A stretch of DNA of 64,000 nucleotides, from NCBI RefSeq assembly GCF_021245985.1, contig NZ_JAJQXA010000002.1, positions 288,668-352,667 on the forward strand, read 5' to 3'. Shown here one piece after another: positions 47,938 to 56,953 of the stretch. Under the pieces are notes generated by a model. It ran no database searches and was not told the DNA's origin. It worked only from the letters and a program-made list of their open reading frames with translations. A program made the position numbers and the translations under genes. This DNA is from Flavobacterium soyae. GTDB lineage: Bacteria > Bacteroidota > Bacteroidia > Flavobacteriales > Flavobacteriaceae. The stretch's first letter is position 1. The number at the start of each line of letters is the position of its first letter.

Positions 47938-48085
47938 TTTTAACACATAGAAACATAGTTTCTGTAAACCCCTAAAAAAAGGCGTTTCACTTGTTTAAAT
48001 ACACATAGTGAAACTATATGAAAGAAATATATTTCTCTTAAACATCCTTGTTTATGATTAGAATCTATATTTCTATGTGTTTAAA
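47938..48085. repeat. MITE-like element with inverted ends
   Basis: The left end (about 47938-47960, with AACACATAGAAACATAG) and the right end (about 48061-48085, with CTATATTTCTATGTGTTT) are inverted copies with one gap. A third ACACATAG sits inside at 48001-48008. There is no coding capacity. The element fills almost the whole gap between the two DJ-1 family genes. Confidence 0.55.
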
Positions 48086-48148
48086 TAAATCTTTTTCAAT
48101 TTCAACAAAATCCTAAGAAATCAGTAGTAATAGTTAAAATAAAAAATC

Positions 48149-48946
48149 ATGAAAAAATTAAGACAAATTATGACAGCAAGTTTATTAAGCGCCGTTGCAT
48201 TATCAGATGCACAAGCACAAGATATCGATCATAAATTAGATGTGATCAACCAATTAACAACACCGTCTCATGTTTCTGTAATGCCAGTTTCTTCGCTGTT
48301 GAATGCACCGGGAAATGAAGCTTTGAGAGCTTTCTTTTTTAATCCTGTAAAAGACAAAACAGTTTTAAAAGGTAAAAAAATCGCAGTGCTTGCTGCAGAC
48401 GGTTTTGAAGAAATTGAACTAACAGGACCTGTATGGTATTTTAAAGAATTAGGCGCACAGGTTGATATTGTTTCTCCAAAATACAATCCTGCTCCAGCAA
48501 GATACGGATTAAGCAGTCCTGAAATGGCAAAAACACATGTGATGGCTATTCAATATTTACAGCCCGTTGGATGGATAAAATTTGACCGCACAGCAGATCA
48601 GATTAAAGTGAGTGATTATGATGCCGTATTTATTCCGGGAGGCGCGTGGAATCCTGACAACCTTCGTTACGACAAAGACGTTATTAAATTCATTCAGGAT
48701 TTTAATAAATCAGGAAAATTGATTGCTGCCATTTGTCACGCACCGGTTGTATTAGCTTCGGCTGATATTTTAAAAGGCAGAAAATTAACGGGATATTGGA
48801 ACATTCAGATCGATCTTAAAAATGCAGGCGGAATTGTTTCTGATCAGCCTGTAGTAGTTGATGCCAACATTATAACAAGCAGACATCCCATTGATGTAGC
48901 TGATTTTTCGAAAGCAGTTGAAAGCTGGTTAGTTAAGAAAAAGTAA
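48149..48946 (+). CDS. exported DJ-1/PfpI family protein
   Basis: A 265-residue protein with a signal peptide (1-23, ending AQAQ), a 45-residue linker, and a DJ-1/PfpI glutamine-amidotransferase-like domain (72-265). It shows LAADGFEEIELTGP with the conserved Glu, FIPGGAWNPD and the nucleophile elbow AAICHAPV with Cys196-His197. Unlike the upstream DJ-1 protein, the cysteine is kept. The signal peptide suggests a periplasmic protease, glyoxalase or deglycase-like role. A bidirectional terminator follows. Confidence 0.88.
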   Translation: MKKLRQIMTASLLSAVALSDAQAQDIDHKLDVINQLTTPSHVSVMPVSSLLNAPGNEALRAFFFNPVKDKTVLKGKKIAVLAADGFEEIELTGPVWYFKELGAQVDIVSPKYNPAPARYGLSSPEMAKTHVMAIQYLQPVGWIKFDRTADQIKVSDYDAVFIPGGAWNPDNLRYDKDVIKFIQDFNKSGKLIAAICHAPVVLASADILKGRKLTGYWNIQIDLKNAGGIVSDQPVVVDANIITSRHPIDVADFSKAVESWLVKKK

Positions 48947-48972
48947 TTCTGTTACATTACTGCTGAATTATA

Positions 48973-49003
48973 ATAACGGAAGATAAATTTTGTCTTCCGT
49001 TAT
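48973..49003. terminator. bidirectional terminator between convergent genes
   Basis: Perfect 11-bp arms (48973-48983 with 48993-49003) and a 9-nt loop lie between the convergent stops at 48946 and 49020. Confidence 0.75.
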
Positions 49004-49019
49004 ATTTTATTTTAACAAA

Positions 49020-49595
49020 TCACTTACCGATCATTCGTTTACGAAGCCTGCTTAGAGATTCTGGTTTTATGCCAATGTAAGATGAAAGCTGATTCTGCGA
49101 TACCATCTGAAAAAGATAAGGCTCTTTTTTTAAAATGGTTTTGTATCGTTCTTCGGGAGTTTGAAAATGAAGCATTTCCTCTCTTTCGATAATGATCAAA
49201 TAAGCATATTCGGCTATTAATCTTCCAAATTTTGACCAGTTGGGAGAACTATGGTATAAGTTTTCTACCTGTTCATATTCTAAAGCAATTACTTTCGAAT
49301 CTTCCATCGCTCTGCAATAGTATTGAGCTGTTCTCTGCGTGATGAAACTAGCGAAATCAACCAGAAAATCATCTGGTTTTGCAAATCGGCAATTGATTTC
49401 GTTTCCCTTATAATCCACATAAAACATTCTGAAAAAACCACTTTCTATAAAGTAGATATGACGGCAGATTTCTCCCTGCTGCAAAAGGTCGGTATCTTTT
49501 GGCACGTCTCTCCTTTCGATAATTGGAAGCATCAAATCATACTCTTCATCAGACATGGGAACAAATGATGTTATAACGTTTTTAAGTGCATCCAT
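49020..49595 (-). CDS. Crp/Fnr-family transcriptional regulator
   Basis: A 191-residue protein with a cNMP-binding-like roll (LLQQGEICRHIYFIESGFFR, near residues 38-57) and a C-terminal winged helix (LSSYIGIKPESLSRLRKRM). It lacks the Arg-Ala-Ala phosphate-binding motif of true cAMP receptors and has no Fe-S cysteine set. It is divergent from the 49816 operon. An Fnr-like box (49688-49701) lies between them and may serve both directions. Confidence 0.9.
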   Translation of the reverse strand: MDALKNVITSFVPMSDEEYDLMLPIIERRDVPKDTDLLQQGEICRHIYFIESGFFRMFYVDYKGNEINCRFAKPDDFLVDFASFITQRTAQYYCRAMEDSKVIALEYEQVENLYHSSPNWSKFGRLIAEYAYLIIIEREEMLHFQTPEERYKTILKKEPYLFQMVSQNQLSSYIGIKPESLSRLRKRMIGK

Positions 49596-49687
49596 AGCAA
49601 TAAGTTAAGAGAAATAACTTCTCTAAAATTAGATTTTATTCTGCTAAATACAAAATGCTTTCTTTTTAAAATCTAAATGATTCGTTC

Positions 49688-49701
49688 TTAACCAAAGTCA
49701 A
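49688..49701. promoter_or_regulatory. Fnr-like operator TTAAC-N4-GTCAA, copy 2
   Basis: It is identical to 46342-46355, and the identity extends a few bases on each side. The -7 box TACCTTTG starts 37 nt after its first base, the same spacing as copy 1. Confidence 0.65.
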
Positions 49702-49724
49702 CGATGTTCGCCAATTACCCGCTC

Positions 49725-49732
49725 TACCTTTG
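49725..49732 (+). promoter_or_regulatory. -7 promoter element TACCTTTG
   Basis: It matches TAnnTTTG, 84 nt before the start codon of the 2TM-protein gene, and is paired with the Fnr-like box 37 nt upstream. Confidence 0.6.
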
Positions 49733-49815
49733 TCATGTAAATAAATTGAAAATCAAATAATTAAAAACATTTCATTTAAAAATAATCTATTACTAATCAT
49801 TAAAAAAACTTAATC

Positions 49816-50034
49816 ATGAAAACTAAATTTAACATCGACGCTAAAGCACACAATCCAAAATTAGGATTCAAAATTCACTTTCTTGCTTTCCTATTGGCAA
49901 CTCCAATAATCTTTCTTATTTGGTATTTAACAGACACTACTTATCCTTGGCCGCTTTGGTCTACTTCTGCTTGGGCAGTTGGAGTTCTTTTTCACTATTT
50001 GGGTGTATTTGTATTCAGAAAAAATAAAATCTAA
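49816..50034 (+). CDS. small 2TM-domain membrane protein
   Basis: A 72-residue protein with two hydrophobic helices (about 19-38 and 49-66) joined by a short loop with WPLWSTSAWAVG. This is the pattern of the 2TM domain family common in Bacteroidota. It is the first gene of a four-gene plus-strand operon behind an Fnr-like promoter; the cupin gene follows after 11 nt. The molecular role is unknown. Confidence 0.8.
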   Translation: MKTKFNIDAKAHNPKLGFKIHFLAFLLATPIIFLIWYLTDTTYPWPLWSTSAWAVGVLFHYLGVFVFRKNKI

Positions 50035-50045
50035 TCTCAATAATC

Positions 50046-50615
50046 ATGGAAACTAACAATACAACATTCAGACGTATCGTAACAGGACATAATGAAAAAG
50101 GAAAAGCCATTATAGTTTCTGATGAAGTTCCGGCGAGAACTTATATGGTTGGCGGGCCAAATGGAGCCAAATTTCATGAGGTTTGGAATACAAAACAAAC
50201 TCCTGCGTTAATCGACAGCATTTCTAAAGATCCTGAAGAAAACGGACTTATTCTAGGCCCTCCAAAACAAGGAACAAGAATACGAGTAATCGATTTTCCG
50301 CCGGAAAGTGATGAAATTAGAAATCTGACCCAAGAACAAGCTTTGGAACATTTTAAAACCATGAGCGGTGAACAAGCTTCAAAAGCAGGCGGAAATGCAC
50401 CTCATCCTTTAATGCATAAAACCGAAACTATAGATTATGGGATTGTTCTGGATGGCGAATTAACCTTAATTGTTGACGAAGGCGAAACAACGGCAAAAGC
50501 AGGAGATATTATTGTACAACGAGGCACAAATCACGCATGGAGCAATCGATCTGGAAAAGTCTGTCGCGTAGTATTCGTTTTAATTGACGGACAATTTGAA
50601 GAAAATCTTCGCTAA
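50046..50615 (+). CDS. cupin-domain protein
   Basis: A 189-residue single cupin. The two conserved motifs are visible in the C-terminal half: DYGIVLDGELTLIVDEGE, with AGDIIVQRGTNHAWSNR near 150-165 supplying the His of motif 2. In motif 1 the usual metal His residues are not obvious, so metal binding is uncertain. It is the second gene of the 49816 operon, 17 nt before the carboxymuconolactone decarboxylase-like gene. Related proteins are often sugar- or aromatic-compound-binding, but no substrate can be inferred here. Confidence 0.85.
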   Translation: METNNTTFRRIVTGHNEKGKAIIVSDEVPARTYMVGGPNGAKFHEVWNTKQTPALIDSISKDPEENGLILGPPKQGTRIRVIDFPPESDEIRNLTQEQALEHFKTMSGEQASKAGGNAPHPLMHKTETIDYGIVLDGELTLIVDEGETTAKAGDIIVQRGTNHAWSNRSGKVCRVVFVLIDGQFEENLR

Positions 50616-50632
50616 ATCTAATAACTATTATC

Positions 50633-51187
50633 ATGCGAGTAAATCCTATACCTCCAGAAACAATGAACGCCGAAGTTCGTTATGTGCATGACGAAGTTGT
50701 AAAACTTATCACAACAAGTCAAGGTCCTGTTTCTATGCTGAATAACGAAGGTGCTTTAACGGGCCCGTTTCCGCCCATGCTTGGTTTTCCGCAATTTGGA
50801 ATTCCTGCTTTAAGTTTTGTGCGTTCATTAGACAATCATGCAACACTTCCTAAAAAAGTACGGGAAGTCGCTATTCTTACTGTTGGTGCAGCATTTGGCG
50901 CGCGTTTCGAACTTTATACTCACGAAATTATGGCTAAACATTTTGGCTTTTCAGCCGAAGCAGTTGCATCGTTGGCATCAGGAATTCGTCCAAATGAATT
51001 AAATCAAGAAGAAGCCGTGGCGTATGAAATTGCTTCTGTGTTAGCCAAAGGACGAATTGTTCCTGAGTCATCTTATAATCTTGCCAAAGAAATCTTAGGA
51101 CAAAATGGAGTTGCCGAACTTATCTTTTTAGTTGGCGCTTACACCCTACTTGCAACTGTTTTAAATGGTTTTGATGTTCTTTCCTAA
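50633..51187 (+). CDS. carboxymuconolactone decarboxylase family protein (AhpD-like fold)
   Basis: A 184-residue all-helical protein. The region LPKKVREVAILTVGAAFGAR followed by ELYTHEIMAKHFG is the family core. The CxxC pair used by the peroxidase AhpD is absent (Tyr-Thr at that place), so thiol peroxidase activity is unlikely. It is the third gene of the operon. The next gene can overlap its end if the far-upstream ATG is used, but the better start is 38 nt downstream. Its real reaction is unknown. Confidence 0.87.
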   Translation: MRVNPIPPETMNAEVRYVHDEVVKLITTSQGPVSMLNNEGALTGPFPPMLGFPQFGIPALSFVRSLDNHATLPKKVREVAILTVGAAFGARFELYTHEIMAKHFGFSAEAVASLASGIRPNELNQEEAVAYEIASVLAKGRIVPESSYNLAKEILGQNGVAELIFLVGAYTLLATVLNGFDVLS

Positions 51188-51224
51188 CCCAAAAAGACAT
51201 CCAATTTTAATAAAAAAAAATACA

Positions 51225-52091
51225 ATGAAAATTTTAAAAACAATGAAAAAATCGAAAATGAATTCTCAAACTCCCTTAAAATCAATATCAAAACTATTCC
51301 TGCTTTTGTTTACTTCCATCGCAAGTGCATCATGTACAAATGATGATAATGCTGTAAAAAAATCTCCTGTTGTATTGGTACACGGCGCTTGGCAGGCATC
51401 CTATGTATGGGATCAAACCGAAAAGGACTTAAAAGCCGCGGGTTACAATGTTACAGTCGTAAAACTTCCGGGACATGGAGACGACACTACTCCAGCCTAT
51501 CAGGTTTCATTTCAGGCTTATGTTGATGAAGTGAAAAAAGCGATTAACTCATACAGCGAACCAGTAATTTTAATTGGTCATAGTTTGGGAGGAGCTGTAA
51601 TTACTGAAACTGCTGCTGAAGTTCCTCAAAAAATCAAAAAACTGATTTATGTTGCTGGTTTTATTCCACAAAGCGGAAAAAGTGTTTTAGATTATTCACA
51701 AATGGATACGGCTTCACTTTTACCTCCATCATTAAAATTGTCTAATGATCAGACTTTGGCCGGAATCGTAAATCCAGAAGTGAATCTTCCTAAAATATTT
51801 GCTCAGGATGCAACAGATGCGCAAAAACAATTTCTTGTAGAAAAATACAAAGCAGAACCTACAATTCCGCTTGGAACACCTTTAAATTATAAAACAGAAG
51901 ATTATAATGCTGGCGGGAAAAAATACTACATTTTCACAACTGCAGATAATACTATTACTTATAATTTTCAGCAGAAAATGGCAAAAGAAGCTGGTATTAC
52001 TGATACTTATACCATCAATTCAGGACATAGTCCGTTTATATCAAAATCTGATGAACTTACTAAGCTCATAAAAAGCGTTTTAGCAAAATAA
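51225..52091 (+). CDS. alpha/beta hydrolase, probable lipoprotein
   Basis: The protein from ATG 51225 (or 51243/51258) has a lipoprotein-like signal ending SASC, then an alpha/beta hydrolase similar to salicylate/methyl-ketone esterases: VLVHGAWQASYVWD, KLPGHGDD, nucleophile elbow GHSLGGA, and the His in NSGHSPF near the end. The longer frame starting at 51165 overlaps the previous gene and puts a poor leader before the signal, so I reject it. It is the last gene of the 49816 operon; a repeat element and a strong terminator follow at once. Confidence 0.87.
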   Translation: MKILKTMKKSKMNSQTPLKSISKLFLLLFTSIASASCTNDDNAVKKSPVVLVHGAWQASYVWDQTEKDLKAAGYNVTVVKLPGHGDDTTPAYQVSFQAYVDEVKKAINSYSEPVILIGHSLGGAVITETAAEVPQKIKKLIYVAGFIPQSGKSVLDYSQMDTASLLPPSLKLSNDQTLAGIVNPEVNLPKIFAQDATDAQKQFLVEKYKAEPTIPLGTPLNYKTEDYNAGGKKYYIFTTADNTITYNFQQKMAKEAGITDTYTINSGHSPFISKSDELTKLIKSVLAK

Positions 52092-52178
52092 TCATCTTAC
52101 AAATTCACTTGAAAATAAGCCAACTTCTTTAAATCATTCATAAAATGGTTTTTAAATTGTGAAGTAAACGTCACTTAA
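52087..52178. repeat. 92-nt intergenic repeat, copy 2
   Basis: It is nearly identical to 37885-37973. It begins at the stop codon of the alpha/beta hydrolase gene and ends where the terminator stem begins. Differences are scattered single bases and a 3-nt length change. Confidence 0.8.
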
Positions 52179-52228
52179 AAAATAGAACAATCCCTATGTA
52201 TTTGATACATAGGGATTGTTCTATTTTT
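52178..52228. terminator. strong terminator with a 24-bp perfect stem
   Basis: The arms 52178-52201 and 52205-52228 are exact reverse complements with a 3-nt loop. A-rich and T-rich ends make it work on both strands. It ends the 49816-52091 operon and may also serve the convergent minus-strand gene at 52284. Confidence 0.85.
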
Positions 52229-52283
52229 ATACTAGGTTTCAAACATTCTTTCGGATCAGGTGCAAAAAACGGACTATCTTTAG

Positions 52284-52724
52284 CTATCTTAATTTGCTTA
52301 ATGCATCCTCAAGTTTAATTTTTTCCTGAACATAGTCTTCTTTTAATGAGTCAATTGTGCGTTCCATAGCAGGATCATATTCTTCAATATGAGAAACAAA
52401 CTCTCTGATATGTTTTACCTTATTTTTAAAATGGTTAAGGTGTCGCTGTGCTTCCAAAATATTGGTATTCATGTATTCTCGCTCGTCTTGTGGATAAGAT
52501 TCCACTATATCACTCTGCTGTTGAATAATTAGTTGAGCCGAGTCCATTATACTGTCTGATTCTTTATTTAATAAAAACCACTTTTTAAGTGTTTTATTAT
52601 TTATATCCGAGAATTGAACTGAATCAATAGCAATTGAGTTTCCATTTGAATCTGTCCAGTCCTTTTGCTGACAACAGTAGAAAAGTACAGCAGTAGCAGC
52701 AAGAATAATAAACTTTGTTTTCAT
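52284..52724 (-). CDS. small lipoprotein of unknown function
   Basis: A 146-residue protein with a lipoprotein signal (AVLFYCC, Cys17 or Cys18). The charged, helical remainder (about 55-146) is likely to form a coiled coil, with many Lys, Glu, Asp and Gln residues. I recognise no enzyme motif. It is separated from the MgtC-like gene by 86 nt on the same strand. I do not know the function. Confidence 0.65.
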   Translation of the reverse strand: MKTKFIILAATAVLFYCCQQKDWTDSNGNSIAIDSVQFSDINNKTLKKWFLLNKESDSIMDSAQLIIQQQSDIVESYPQDEREYMNTNILEAQRHLNHFKNKVKHIREFVSHIEEYDPAMERTIDSLKEDYVQEKIKLEDALSKLR

Positions 52725-52810
52725 ATCTATACTTGTTTTAAGATAATATATAATTTAAAGCAGTACGTTTCTAGTGTTATCTAAAAGGTAGAAAAGTTAC
52801 ATTAAAAAGC

Positions 52811-53233
52811 TTACTTCCTATTTCTTAACCACTGATCTACAGGTTCAAAAACGGCATTTACAATTGTGACAAGAAAAGTACAGATTAAAGCTTCTATAAA
52901 ATAGCCCGATGCAATAATACAGCCGATAGCAGCACTGCACCATATAGTAGCTGCAGAATTTAATCCATGTACATTTGAGCCCTCCCTAAAAATAACACCC
53001 GCACCCAGAAAACCTACTCCCACCACAATCTGGGCAGTAATCCGGGTCACATCAATATTGGGTACATCTGCTGAAATTTTCATCGACAATAATACAAAGG
53101 CAGCAGCTCCCGCTGCTACAAGCATATTTGTCTTTAAGCCAGTTTCCTTATGATGCCACTGCCGTTCAAAACCTATGATTAATCCTGCAGCAAAAGCCGC
53201 AATAAGTCGGGTAAAAAATTCTGCTGTATTCAA
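52811..53233 (-). CDS. MgtC/SapB-family inner membrane protein (short form)
   Basis: A 140-residue protein with four hydrophobic segments. The signature ERQWHHKETGLKTNMLVAAG (near 24-43) and GVGFLGAGVIFREG (near 71-84) identify the MgtC/SapB domain, linked in other bacteria to growth at low magnesium and acid stress. It has only the membrane domain and lacks the soluble ACT-like C-terminal part of true MgtC. A putative stand-alone gene. Confidence 0.9.
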   Translation of the reverse strand: MNTAEFFTRLIAAFAAGLIIGFERQWHHKETGLKTNMLVAAGAAAFVLLSMKISADVPNIDVTRITAQIVVGVGFLGAGVIFREGSNVHGLNSAATIWCSAAIGCIIASGYFIEALICTFLVTIVNAVFEPVDQWLRNRK

Positions 53234-53301
53234 AACTATTATTTTTTAGCTGGGTTAATATATTTCCTTCTTAGCATTAAACAAATTTCATCCAAATGAA
53301 A

Positions 53302-54153
53302 TTAATGGCTGCCTTTTCTTGATGCCAGTTTATTATCATTATGCTTGGTCAATGCTATATTTTCTACTACCGGCAGATTCTCTGGTAAAGTACCTCCCGT
53401 TTCTTCAATTGCTTTGCGAAGTTTTACTCCGACGGCAAAATGGACACTGTTGGCATCAGCTGCATCATTTGTTTCCTCATCACTCAGCAGCTCGGCTGTC
53501 TGCTTCACACGAGATAAATTCATGGCTAATTCAATACTATCCATGTGGTCCAGAATATTTTCATCAGCATCAAGATTTCTGATTTCACGTATAGCTTTTA
53601 CATCGAGCCCTCCGTAAAGCCCCATGTAGCCGTGATTTTGAAATAATGCATAATCTTTCGGTTTTATTATACCTGCTTTGCGGGCTGCCCCAGCAAGCTG
53701 CAGATTTCGCTTAGCAAGTTCATTTCGAAGAAAAATCCTTCTCTGTTTTACCATTTTTAAGTTGTTTTGTTTTTGTATTGCACTAAGCTCAGCATAACGG
53801 GTTTGCGCTGCCAGGTATGCCTGTCCTACAGCTACAGGTTTTAAGGCAGGATCAGCATTTTGTATGATTAGGTAACAAGCATAACGAGACAAATTTATAT
53901 CTTCATTTTCAAAAGCGGCTGCTTTTCTCTTTTTGGGGTCTGTAATCTCTTTAAAATGCATCTCCTGCTTTTGGCCAGCATTCCTGCAGGCTGTTTCTGC
54001 TTTTTCTATAACCGGTAAAAACAGCTTAAAATCAGTATAACCTAACAAACCGCTAAGCTCCCTTGAACTCCAGTACTCATTGCCGGTTTTATCATATCTG
54101 CGTATTTTATCAAAAACTGAGATACTTCTTTTTGATGATTTTTTTGTTTTCAT
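53302..54153 (-). CDS. dinD: DinD-like DNA-damage-inducible protein
   Basis: A 283-residue protein. The N-terminal region FDKIRRYDKTGNEYWSSREL, with SGLLGYTDFKLFLPVIEKA, is the Bro-N-like signature of DinD. The middle has the charged helix QTRYAELSAIQKQNNLKMV and NELAKRNLQLAGAARKAGI. DinD counteracts RecA filaments in Escherichia coli. It is transcribed divergently from the PEP synthase gene across 268 nt. I did not find a LexA box, and flavobacteria often lack the Escherichia coli type. Confidence 0.87.
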   Translation of the reverse strand: MKTKKSSKRSISVFDKIRRYDKTGNEYWSSRELSGLLGYTDFKLFLPVIEKAETACRNAGQKQEMHFKEITDPKKRKAAAFENEDINLSRYACYLIIQNADPALKPVAVGQAYLAAQTRYAELSAIQKQNNLKMVKQRRIFLRNELAKRNLQLAGAARKAGIIKPKDYALFQNHGYMGLYGGLDVKAIREIRNLDADENILDHMDSIELAMNLSRVKQTAELLSDEETNDAADANSVHFAVGVKLRKAIEETGGTLPENLPVVENIALTKHNDNKLASRKGSH

Positions 54154-54276
54154 AAGACTTTTAAATATTTTCTGTAATAAAACATCATACTTTTTATTCT
54201 AAGGAATTTTATTTGCCATTACCTAATATGCTAATAGCTAACAAAACAAATTTCTTCTATAATTCAGTACCGAAAA

Positions 54277-54344
54277 ATGATGCACATCACAAAACCTAAA
54301 ATCTCTTCACCCAAAAATATAAACAAGACTATGACACTCATCAT
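54277..54344. promoter_or_regulatory. two Fnr-like dyads upstream of the PEP synthase gene
   Basis: ATGAT-GCAC-ATCAC lies at 54277-54290 and ATGAC-ACTC-ATCAT at 54331-54344. Both have the 5-4-5 layout. A TACCTTTA box (one change from TAnnTTTG) starts at 54367, 36 nt after the second dyad. The first dyad has the same half-sites as 59198-59211 upstream of the Hsp20 gene. Confidence 0.5.
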
Positions 54345-54421
54345 TTTCAACTAAAATGTACTGCACTACCTTTATTTTATTAAAACCAGCAATAAATTAC
54401 AAACTGATTTAACAAATAAAA

Positions 54422-56848
54422 ATGGAGAAGTTGATTTTAAAATTCAGTGAAATAGGAATTGATGACATTAGCAAAGTCGGAGGAAAAAATGCTTCTTTGG
54501 GTGAAATGTACAACAACCTCACTTCTAAGGGACTTCGAATTCCAAATGGATTTGCCATTACAACTAAGGCATACAAGTATTTTATAGAATATAATAAGCT
54601 GCGAGGCCCTCTGCAGGAACTTCTGGTCAAATTAGATACGGTCGATTTTGCCAATTTAGCTGAAATCGGATCTAAAGCAAGAAAGCTAATCCTTGAGGGC
54701 AGATTTCCTCTGGATCTGGAAACCAGCATAACAACAGCCTATAATTCCTTATCCAACGATAAAGAAAGAGATTTTGCCGTTGCAGTACGAAGCAGTGCCA
54801 CGGCAGAAGATCTCTCTAATGCCAGCTTTGCCGGACAGCATGATTCCTATCTCAATATAAAAGGCAGTGTTCCACTTATATATGCCGTGAAATGCTGCTT
54901 TGCTTCACTTTATACTGACAGGGCAGTAAAATACAGACAGGATAAAGGTTTTGATCATAATAAAGTATTCCTTTCTGTAGGGATTCAGCAGATGGTCCGC
55001 TCAGATCTTGGCTGTTCCGGTGTGGGTTTTACACTTGAGCCCGAATCAGGATTTCGTAATGTGGTGCATATTGCCGGAACCTGGGGTCTGGGCGAAACCA
55101 TTGTACAAGGCACAGTTACGCCTGATGAGTTTATTATATTTAAAACTTCACTTAAAAACAATAAAAAAGCAATACTGCAGAAAAATCTTGGAAGTAAAAG
55201 CAAAATACTGGTATACAATGATAATGCTGCCGGCACCAATTCGACAGTTCTAAAAGTAACACCCCGAAAATACAGCAGCAGCTTTGTATTGGAAGATTCA
55301 GAAATAGAAATTTTGGCGAGATGGGCCATTATAATTGAAGATTATTATCAAAAACCTATGGATTTTGAATGGGCTAAAGACGGACTCAGCGGTGAGCTTT
55401 ATATTATTCAGGCAAGACCAGAAACTGTGCACTCCACAGCCAGACCTTTGTCTGTTACATCATATAAATTACAAAATAAAGGACAAGTACTCACTACCGG
55501 CGAAGCAATCGGACAGGCAATATCCAGTGGTATTGCAAGGGTATTATATTCCGTCGCCGATTTGGATCTTGTTCAGAAAGGAGATATTCTCGTAACTGAT
55601 TACACAAGTCCTGACTGGGATCCAATACTTAAAAAAGCTGCCGGGATTATTACCAATAAAGGAGGAAGAACAAGCCATGCCTCTATTGTGGCCAGAGAAC
55701 TTGGAACTCCAGCCATAGTGGGTACATCAAACGCTACCCAGGTAATTAAAAATGGAGACCTTATTACCCTGAGCTGCGCCGAGGGTAAAACTGGCTATGT
55801 ATATAAAGATAAATTAGAGTTTACACGCACAAGTGCGGTACTTGATTCCCTTCCGCTTCCCATAAAACCTAAAGTACAGCTTATAGTCTCTGAACCTGAA
55901 AGGGCCTTCGAACTTGCATTATATCCTAATGATGGTGTAGGACTGCTTCGTTTAGAATTTATTATTACCCATAATGTAAAAATTCATCCTATGGCCCTGG
56001 TTCATCCCGAAAAAGTTACAGATCAAAAGCAAAAATCCGAAATCGACAAACTGACCCAGAATTATTCCAATAAAAAACAGTATATAATTGATAAACTTTC
56101 TCAGGGAATTTCAGTAATTGCTGCTGCCTTTTATCCTAAAGAAGTCATCGTGAGAATGAGCGATTTTAAAACCAATGAATATGCAGGACTTTTAGGAGGC
56201 ACCGTTTTTGAGCCTTTGGAAGAGAACCCGATGCTGGGGTTCAGGGGAGCATCCCGCTACTATCATGAAAATTACCGCGAAGGATTTGAACTTGAATGTA
56301 TGGCACTCAAAACAGTGCGCGATGAAATGGGGCTTACCAATGTAAAACTGATGATCCCTTTCTGCCGTACACCACAGGAGGGAAAAAAAGTTCTTACAAT
56401 TATGGCTGATTATGGACTAAAACAGGGAGAGAACGGTCTCGAAATATATGTCATGGCCGAAATACCTTCAAACGTGCTTCTTGCCAGCGAATTTGCTAAA
56501 ATTTTTGACGGGTTCTCCATTGGATCCAACGATCTCACCCAGCTTACCCTGGGCATTGACCGGGATTCTGCATTAACTGCAGCTCTCTTTGATGAACAGA
56601 ACCCTGCCAGCACAAAACTCATCAGAAAAATGATCAAAACAGCTGTAAAAAAAAATAAAAAAATTGGTTTGTGCGGTCAGGCTCCAAGCGACTCCCCTTC
56701 TTTTACCGAGTTTCTGGTAAAAGAAGGAATCAGTAGTATTTCTTTTAATTCAGATGCACTCATTAATGGCATAAAACATATAAATACTGCAGTAAATAAA
56801 ACTGCAGAGATAACAAACAAAAGCCTTAATGGGCAGTCAAATAAATGA
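54422..56848 (+). CDS. ppsA: phosphoenolpyruvate synthase
   Basis: An 808-residue protein with the three PpsA parts: N-terminal ATP-grasp nucleotide-binding domain (VGGKNASLGEM near 19-29, AVRSSATAEDL near 120), the swivelling phosphohistidine domain with GGRTSHASIVARELG (His419) and the C-terminal PEP/pyruvate TIM barrel (GLLRLEF, EIPSN, GSNDLTQLTLGIDRDS, GLCGQAPSD with the catalytic Cys). It makes PEP from pyruvate and ATP. It heads a plus-strand block of stress-type genes and is preceded by Fnr-like dyads, which suggests control by oxygen or redox state. Confidence 0.96.
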   Translation: MEKLILKFSEIGIDDISKVGGKNASLGEMYNNLTSKGLRIPNGFAITTKAYKYFIEYNKLRGPLQELLVKLDTVDFANLAEIGSKARKLILEGRFPLDLETSITTAYNSLSNDKERDFAVAVRSSATAEDLSNASFAGQHDSYLNIKGSVPLIYAVKCCFASLYTDRAVKYRQDKGFDHNKVFLSVGIQQMVRSDLGCSGVGFTLEPESGFRNVVHIAGTWGLGETIVQGTVTPDEFIIFKTSLKNNKKAILQKNLGSKSKILVYNDNAAGTNSTVLKVTPRKYSSSFVLEDSEIEILARWAIIIEDYYQKPMDFEWAKDGLSGELYIIQARPETVHSTARPLSVTSYKLQNKGQVLTTGEAIGQAISSGIARVLYSVADLDLVQKGDILVTDYTSPDWDPILKKAAGIITNKGGRTSHASIVARELGTPAIVGTSNATQVIKNGDLITLSCAEGKTGYVYKDKLEFTRTSAVLDSLPLPIKPKVQLIVSEPERAFELALYPNDGVGLLRLEFIITHNVKIHPMALVHPEKVTDQKQKSEIDKLTQNYSNKKQYIIDKLSQGISVIAAAFYPKEVIVRMSDFKTNEYAGLLGGTVFEPLEENPMLGFRGASRYYHENYREGFELECMALKTVRDEMGLTNVKLMIPFCRTPQEGKKVLTIMADYGLKQGENGLEIYVMAEIPSNVLLASEFAKIFDGFSIGSNDLTQLTLGIDRDSALTAALFDEQNPASTKLIRKMIKTAVKKNKKIGLCGQAPSDSPSFTEFLVKEGISSISFNSDALINGIKHINTAVNKTAEITNKSLNGQSNK

Positions 56849-56953
56849 ATTTTAAGATGAAAAAAAGTATCTCAAAATGAATATTTAATAAGTCCGTTCA
56901 TTGATATTCAAAAACATTTAACGATATTTGTTACTATGTAATTCGAATGGTAT

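Noticed and set aside
51165..52091. Alpha/beta hydrolase starting at 51165
   Set aside because: It would overlap the upstream gene and bury the lipoprotein signal; ATG 51225 is better.
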